DNA of 36,524 nt from Hadesarchaea archaeon (GTDB lineage Archaea > Hadarchaeota > Hadarchaeia > Hadarchaeales > Hadarchaeaceae), in NCBI GenBank assembly GCA_030601675.1, contig JAUWBN010000013.1, positions 1-36,524 of the forward strand, in the 5' to 3' direction. Position 1 is the stretch's first letter. Each line of letters opens with the position of its first letter. The translations under genes were made by a program, and so were the position numbers. The notes below the pieces were generated by a model. That model worked only from the letters and a program-made list of their open reading frames with translations. It was not told where the DNA came from and did not search any database. Shown one piece after another: positions 32,651 to 36,524 of this stretch.

Positions 32651-32761
32651 TTTTCACCCCCCTACTTTTCCAATTTTCTTGTGTTATTTCAATAATTATC
32701 TTGCCATTGTTTCTTTCTTAAGTTTTACCATGAGCCGTGAGCAATGGCGTCAACCGGCTTT

Positions 32762-32811
32762 GCACATAAATTGATTCCTGCACATAAATTGCCGTGTTCG
32801 CACAAAAACTG
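32762..32811. repeat. Three short iterated repeats upstream of the PHP/ATPase gene
   Basis: GCACATAAATTG at 32762-32773 is repeated exactly at 32780-32791, and a degenerate copy GCACAAAAACTG lies at 32800-32811. Spacing is 18 and 20 bases. They lie about 100-150 bases upstream of the PHP/ABC ATPase gene and could bind a regulator or be iteron-like. No regulator gene is adjacent. Confidence 0.5.
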
Positions 32812-32907
32812 GGACATGAGGAAAAACAGAAACGATTTTGCAACGGGACCGTCACCAGTCGTAAGCTTTATTCCATTTGAACCACGACGATTTGACAGGG
32901 GGTTGGA

Positions 32908-34986
32908 TTGTCGCGTGAAGCGAAAACAATTTCTAGTAGGTACAAAAAATTGATGGATCAGGGGTGCGGGGCAATATTTTGCAAAGTTGATTTGCACGTC
33001 CACACGCCCGGTTCTAATGACGCCCAGGCCTCAAACAAATACGGGTTCTCGTACGAAAAAAGGAAGGGTGAGGCGGGGATAGACCGAGAGGTCAGGGAGA
33101 TCGCCGGTAAGATCGTCGAAGCCTGCGCGAGGGAAAGCCTGTCATTGATCGCCGTTACCGACCACAACAGCCCGGGGTATGTGAATCGGTTCGACATAGG
33201 TTCAAAGACATGGTACACCCTGATCAGGCGGGCCGTGAAAGAATCGAACAGTAAACTGGTGGTTTTGCCCGGGTGCGAGATTTCCACAGACGATGCGCAC
33301 GTGTTGGCAATCCTGCTTCCCGAGGAGTCGATCGAAAAAGACGCTTACAGCGCCTACCGGATCGCTTTCATGCTCAGGGCCTGCAACTTCAAGGTGGAAG
33401 ACTACGGGATACTGGCGCGAACGGGCAGCAAGAGCGTCCTCGAAACGATCAGGATGATAACCGAGAGCGGCGGAATCGGCATCCCCGCGCACATAGACGG
33501 CGGGAACAAGGCGATGCTTAGCCATTACAAGAAACCCGGAACGATTTATGTGAATTTAATGAACGAGCCGGGGCTCAACGCCCTGGAGATAGTCAGGAAA
33601 GGCCTGAGAACCAGCAGGAGGAGGTTCAAATCCAGAACCGTCCAAGGTTACTTCAACGCGATACGAAAACCACCCAAATATCCAATCGCGTTCATCCAGA
33701 ACTCAGACGGCCACTCGCTCACGGAAATCGGCAGGAGGTTCACGCACGTCAAGATGGAAGAACCGTCCTTTTACTCGATCCAAAACGCCTTGAGCGACCC
33801 GGAGACGAGGTTGAGGCTCAAGGGGGAGATTCGACCCCACACGGGCAAGACCTTCATCTTGGGGATGTGCATCCGGAAGAAAAACAAAATACAGTGCATA
33901 AGGTTCAACGAAAACCTCAACTGCATCGTCGGGCGCCTGGGCTCATACAAGTCGACCATACTGAAACTCCTGACGGACGCGCTCGGCCGCGTCAGAGAAG
34001 AGGAGAAAGAGGACTTTTCCTACCTGAAAAAATTGGGTTACGACGTTCAGGCGTTCGTAAAAAAGGACGTCGAAAACGCGGAGGTGCACTGCTTTTCGAA
34101 AAAATGCGGTGCTGACAAGCCCGATGTTTACAAACTCGGGGAAGACGGCGAGTGGAAGCCGATAGACGCGAACAGCATCGATTTAAAGCTTCCGAGGCTT
34201 TTTAACTCCAAACTGGCAATGGAGAGGTTCACGGACAGCGACAGATTAATCGATTTCCTGAGACGGGTGTGTTTCGCCAACACCCGCCGAGAGAAAAGGT
34301 TTTATAAATTGCGGGAGAAAAAGAAGGGCCTCATTGAAAAAATCAAGAGCACCGAAGACCCTGATAAAATAAACAAATTGGTGGACCGGCTCAAGAAGTG
34401 CATGGGCAGCATTTCGAAGATGGGGGAAATATTCGAGAAAGAACTCAAGAAAATCTACAGCTACCGGAGCGGAGAACCCATACTGAAGCTAAAAACGAAG
34501 AAAGGGGTATACCAGAACACGGAGAAGCTTCTGACTGCGATAAAAAGCGGAAAACCGATCGACGACGTGCTGACCCTTTATTTGGTGTGCGACGGGGCGA
34601 AGAAAAAGAAGTTCAAATCGCTAACGCCCGGCGAAAGAAACGTGGTCGTCATGATCGTGCTGATGAGCCAGGACTCGTTCGGCCCCCTGGTCATCGACGA
34701 ACCCGAATCGTTTTTGGACAAGGAAGTCATTTCCAGCTATCTGGTGCCGAGGCTGCGGGACCTCAAAGCAAACCAGCAGTTGATAGTCGTGACCTCGAAT
34801 CCGGACATGGTCATCCTCGGGGACAGCGAAAACGTGATCGCGACCGAGCCAAGTAAACAATTAAAAATCGTTGAAAACGGCGACATCTACAAGGAGAGCA
34901 TAAAAACCAAGGTACTCGACGTGCTGGAGGGCGGGGAGGAGTCCGTAATCAGGCGGGGCAGGAAGCTGAACGTATTCGAAGCCTGA
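32908..34986 (+). CDS. PHP-domain / ABC (SMC-like) ATPase, TrlF-like
   Basis: Residues ~20-290 form a PHP metal phosphoesterase: DLHVHTPGS, AVTDHNSPG, VLPGCEIS, GIPAHIDGG and NSDGHS in the right order. Residues ~320-690 form an ABC/SMC-type ATPase interrupted by a short coiled coil (~465-520). The layout is that of TrlF-family proteins, often found with mobile or conflict genes. The nucleotide motifs are altered. Walker A reads VGRLGSYKST (Tyr before Lys where Gly is normal), the signature reads SLTPGER, Walker B is VIDEPE, and the H-loop reads VTSNPDM (Ser-Asn instead of His-Asn). At ~690 aa it is shorter than most relatives I know. TTG 32908 has AGGGGG upstream; ATG 32953 is an alternative. 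It lies inside the tRNA-adjacent island. Confidence 0.78.
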   Translation: MSREAKTISSRYKKLMDQGCGAIFCKVDLHVHTPGSNDAQASNKYGFSYEKRKGEAGIDREVREIAGKIVEACARESLSLIAVTDHNSPGYVNRFDIGSKTWYTLIRRAVKESNSKLVVLPGCEISTDDAHVLAILLPEESIEKDAYSAYRIAFMLRACNFKVEDYGILARTGSKSVLETIRMITESGGIGIPAHIDGGNKAMLSHYKKPGTIYVNLMNEPGLNALEIVRKGLRTSRRRFKSRTVQGYFNAIRKPPKYPIAFIQNSDGHSLTEIGRRFTHVKMEEPSFYSIQNALSDPETRLRLKGEIRPHTGKTFILGMCIRKKNKIQCIRFNENLNCIVGRLGSYKSTILKLLTDALGRVREEEKEDFSYLKKLGYDVQAFVKKDVENAEVHCFSKKCGADKPDVYKLGEDGEWKPIDANSIDLKLPRLFNSKLAMERFTDSDRLIDFLRRVCFANTRREKRFYKLREKKKGLIEKIKSTEDPDKINKLVDRLKKCMGSISKMGEIFEKELKKIYSYRSGEPILKLKTKKGVYQNTEKLLTAIKSGKPIDDVLTLYLVCDGAKKKKFKSLTPGERNVVVMIVLMSQDSFGPLVIDEPESFLDKEVISSYLVPRLRDLKANQQLIVVTSNPDMVILGDSENVIATEPSKQLKIVENGDIYKESIKTKVLDVLEGGEESVIRRGRKLNVFEA

Positions 34987-35034
34987 AATTTGTAGGGATG
35001 GCAGTTAACCCGAATCTATTATCGCCGAAATCGC

Positions 35035-36264
35035 TCACTTGCGCGTTTTTACGGAAAAGAGTACAGCGCTGACCACCGCGATCGCCACCACGACCACCCC
35101 AGTCACGAGCAACCAGTTCACGCCTTTTGGAAGGGCCTCGCTTTCTGTGAGAGCCCAAGAGACCACATCGACTTCGATCTCGACCTCATGGCACTCCTCA
35201 GGCCAGCGCTCAATGAACTCTTCCGTGGCGTGCTTGACCCCCACCGAGAACCTCTCCACACCGCCCCAATGCATAAAAAACCTGTGTTCGGGATCGGCCC
35301 GCTCGACGACATCCCTGAACATCAGTGTGAGCCGGTCGGCAACGTCTTTCTTTTCCCAATTTTCCGGGATGTTCTCCCTGCAGAATTCTTGGAGTTCTTC
35401 CCAGAAGTCCTCTGGGAGGCTAGCTCTTGGTATTTCCTCCAGAGGGGTTGCCTCCTTAACCTTGAAAGTCGCGATGAGGGTAGTAAACAAGTCAGTCCCC
35501 GAGGCTCTGACGTTATCCACGATTACCCGGTAGGTTCCCGCGTATACCGGAAACAGCTCCACGGCGTGGCTGTAATTCTCCCACGGCCTCAGCTCAACCC
35601 CCACTGGAGCCCAAACGCTTGGCATCACCCATTTAGCTAGCATCCACCTGCCTTCATGGAGGTATTGGATATTATACTCCGTCCCAAACGAGAGGTGCGT
35701 CTGGCCCTCATTGCATATGGTGTAAACTAGATTATCGCTGCTAGTGAACTCCTCTTTGTTCAGTGAAATCGTGGCGTTGAGTTCTTGCGAAGGGACGTAT
35801 AAAGTCGATATGAGTTTAGCAAACACGCCACCATTCTCATCCCTAATCACCACGCCGAACTTGTAATGCGCCGGGGCAACGTCGGGAACCCTAGTTCTCC
35901 ATCTAACGTCCCCAACTGTTTTAATCTCCCGGTTTTCCTGATCGACCACCCTTACGAAGTTTCCCTCCTCATCGATTTGAATGAGTTTGAGTTCCACCGG
36001 GCCGGGGAGATCAACTGCGTGCTTCCAAGCATAAAACCACACAGTGACATTTTCACCGGGCTTAGTGATGTCAACACTAATAGAATATCCGAGCGGTCCG
36101 GGGCAGAAGATCTCCTCGGTAACGAATGATCGTTCGACCGACATCCACGGCTCAATCTCCGGGTCCCCTTCTCCCATCGCGCTTCCTCTGACGGCATTAA
36201 GCGACAACACGATAACTATCAACAGTATGGACACTAACGCCAGCGATAACTGGACATTTCTCAT
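35035..36264 (-). CDS. Membrane-anchored surface protein with Ig-like domain
   Basis: The protein has an N-terminal signal peptide (LSLALVSILLIVIVLSLNAVRG), a ~360-residue exported part and one C-terminal transmembrane helix (WLLVTGVVVVAIAVVSAVLFSV) with a short basic cytoplasmic tail. Residues ~170-265 (LNKEEFTSSDNLVYTICNEGQTHLSFGTEYNIQYLHEGRWMLAK... YAGTYRVIVDN) match the pattern of bacterial Ig-like domain Big_14-type folds. The first ~150 residues are beta-rich and a helical, acidic region (~270-370) precedes the membrane. No enzyme motif is seen. It is divergent from a second membrane protein, in the same way as the beta-propeller gene at 17583, with a shared upstream block. Confidence 0.7.
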   Translation of the reverse strand: MRNVQLSLALVSILLIVIVLSLNAVRGSAMGEGDPEIEPWMSVERSFVTEEIFCPGPLGYSISVDITKPGENVTVWFYAWKHAVDLPGPVELKLIQIDEEGNFVRVVDQENREIKTVGDVRWRTRVPDVAPAHYKFGVVIRDENGGVFAKLISTLYVPSQELNATISLNKEEFTSSDNLVYTICNEGQTHLSFGTEYNIQYLHEGRWMLAKWVMPSVWAPVGVELRPWENYSHAVELFPVYAGTYRVIVDNVRASGTDLFTTLIATFKVKEATPLEEIPRASLPEDFWEELQEFCRENIPENWEKKDVADRLTLMFRDVVERADPEHRFFMHWGGVERFSVGVKHATEEFIERWPEECHEVEIEVDVVSWALTESEALPKGVNWLLVTGVVVVAIAVVSAVLFSVKTRK

Positions 36265-36298
36265 TTTTCATTCTCGGTAAAATTCACCTCTTTTAATT

Positions 36299-36322
36299 AT
36301 TTAAATTTAGTTTCACGAACGA
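36299..36322. promoter_or_regulatory. Upstream block shared with the beta-propeller promoter
   Basis: ATTTAAATTTAGTTTC followed by ACGAACGA matches 19 of 24 bases of 19453-19476. In both places the block starts exactly 35 bases from the first base of the minus-strand start codon (36264 and 19418). ATTTAAAT is the TATA box of the leftward gene; GAAACT next to it could be a BRE or an operator. Confidence 0.5.
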
Positions 36323-36387
36323 GCTTTGCACAATAATTCCAAAATGTGTTTAAGTTACTTGTGAGAGAGCAAATACTGGTGAGGGAA

Positions 36388-36524
36388 ATGAAGGGAAAAT
36401 TCTGGGTTCTGGCGGTTATCATCTCTGCGGTAGTCGCGGGGTCGGCTGGCTACTTTGCCTGCCTCTACTTGGGGCAGCGCGTCACCCTCGGGGATGACAC
36501 CTATAAAGCCGTGGAGATAGGAAG
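36388..36524 (+). CDS. Small membrane protein, N-terminal part (runs off the window)
   Basis: ATG 36388 follows GGTGA. The first 45 codons give a short basic start, one hydrophobic helix (FWVLAVIISAVVAGSAGYFACLYLG) and then RVTLGDDTYKAVEIG before the sequence ends. The order (helix, then a short strand with '(T)LG/ID-x-x-Y') resembles the start of the winged-helix membrane protein at 19524 (TIDNVRYEVE). It may therefore be a second membrane-tethered regulator, but the DNA-binding part, if any, is outside the window. Confidence 0.55.
   Translation, partial: MKGKFWVLAVIISAVVAGSAGYFACLYLGQRVTLGDDTYKAVEIG

Noticed and set aside
31829-35034. Direct repeat of the tRNA 3' end as a right attachment site
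   Set aside because: I found no second copy of the T-arm/acceptor sequence up to the next gene, so the island boundaries stay undefined.

Overview
The window comes from an archaeon, most likely a euryarchaeal-type lineage. The pointers are a Trm5-type tRNA m1G37 methyltransferase, archaeal EF-1 beta next to an HVO_2753-like zinc-finger protein, archaeal NadM, long-form HisG, a class III-type prepilin leader, TATA-box promoters with short leaders, and a tRNA-Arg interrupted by two bulge-helix-bulge introns. Most genes are moderately GC-rich. The first ~600 bases are strikingly AT-rich and hold no convincing gene. I cannot name the species from this sequence.

Layout. (1) 1-1000: AT-rich non-coding DNA, a hairpin terminator, a TATA-led unit at 531-805 holding an exact 19-nt direct repeat (possible tandem-hairpin RNA or doubtful small ORF), and a 33-codon minus-strand ORF with its own TATA box and terminator. 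(2) 1008-7707: a cyclophilin-like protein, Trm5 with an ABC exporter, an atypical carbamoyltransferase, a surface fibronectin-like protein ending in a cytoplasmic winged helix, and an AmrS-type radical SAM enzyme. (3) 7761-17564: metabolic and accessory genes: UPF0282 metallo-hydrolase, small P-loop kinase, TIM-barrel isomerase, prepilin-like DUF2135 protein, zinc-ribbon protein, ilvE, class V aminotransferase, thiC, stand-alone ATP-cone, SAM hydroxide adenosyltransferase and nadM. (4) 17583-20285: a membrane-anchored beta-propeller gene divergent from a membrane-anchored winged-helix regulator. (5) 20314-22634: short MGMT, RtcA and SpoIIM-family genes. (6) 22651-29920: a compact histidine operon (DUF1152-hisC fusion, hisG, hisA, hisB, hisF, hisD, hisI) divergent from an Lrp/AsnC gene. 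hisE, hisH and a histidinol-phosphatase gene are not present. (7) 29983-31652: HVO_2753-like zinc finger, EF-1 beta and SufS. (8) 31717-34986: an island-like stretch with the two-intron tRNA-Arg(GCG), two diverged integrase-tail-like peptides, a DUF1508 gene, short iterated repeats and a TrlF-like PHP/ABC ATPase. (9) 35035-36524: a membrane-anchored Ig-like ectodomain gene divergent from the start of another small membrane protein that runs off the window.

The most interesting candidates are as follows. First, a recurrent divergent module pairs a large membrane-anchored ectodomain gene with a small membrane protein; the first small partner is a membrane-tethered winged-helix protein. The two intergenic regions share a 24-nt block (19 of 24 identical) at exactly the same distance from the ectodomain start codon. 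Second, the tRNA-Arg has a non-canonical D-loop intron plus a 15-nt anticodon-loop intron, both with good BHB geometry. Third, the DUF1152-HisC fusion junction is a run of seven A residues; six would restore a classic ATGA stop/start overlap. Fourth, the tRNA-adjacent island carries remnants of two different integrases next to a TrlF-like ATPase with altered nucleotide-binding motifs.
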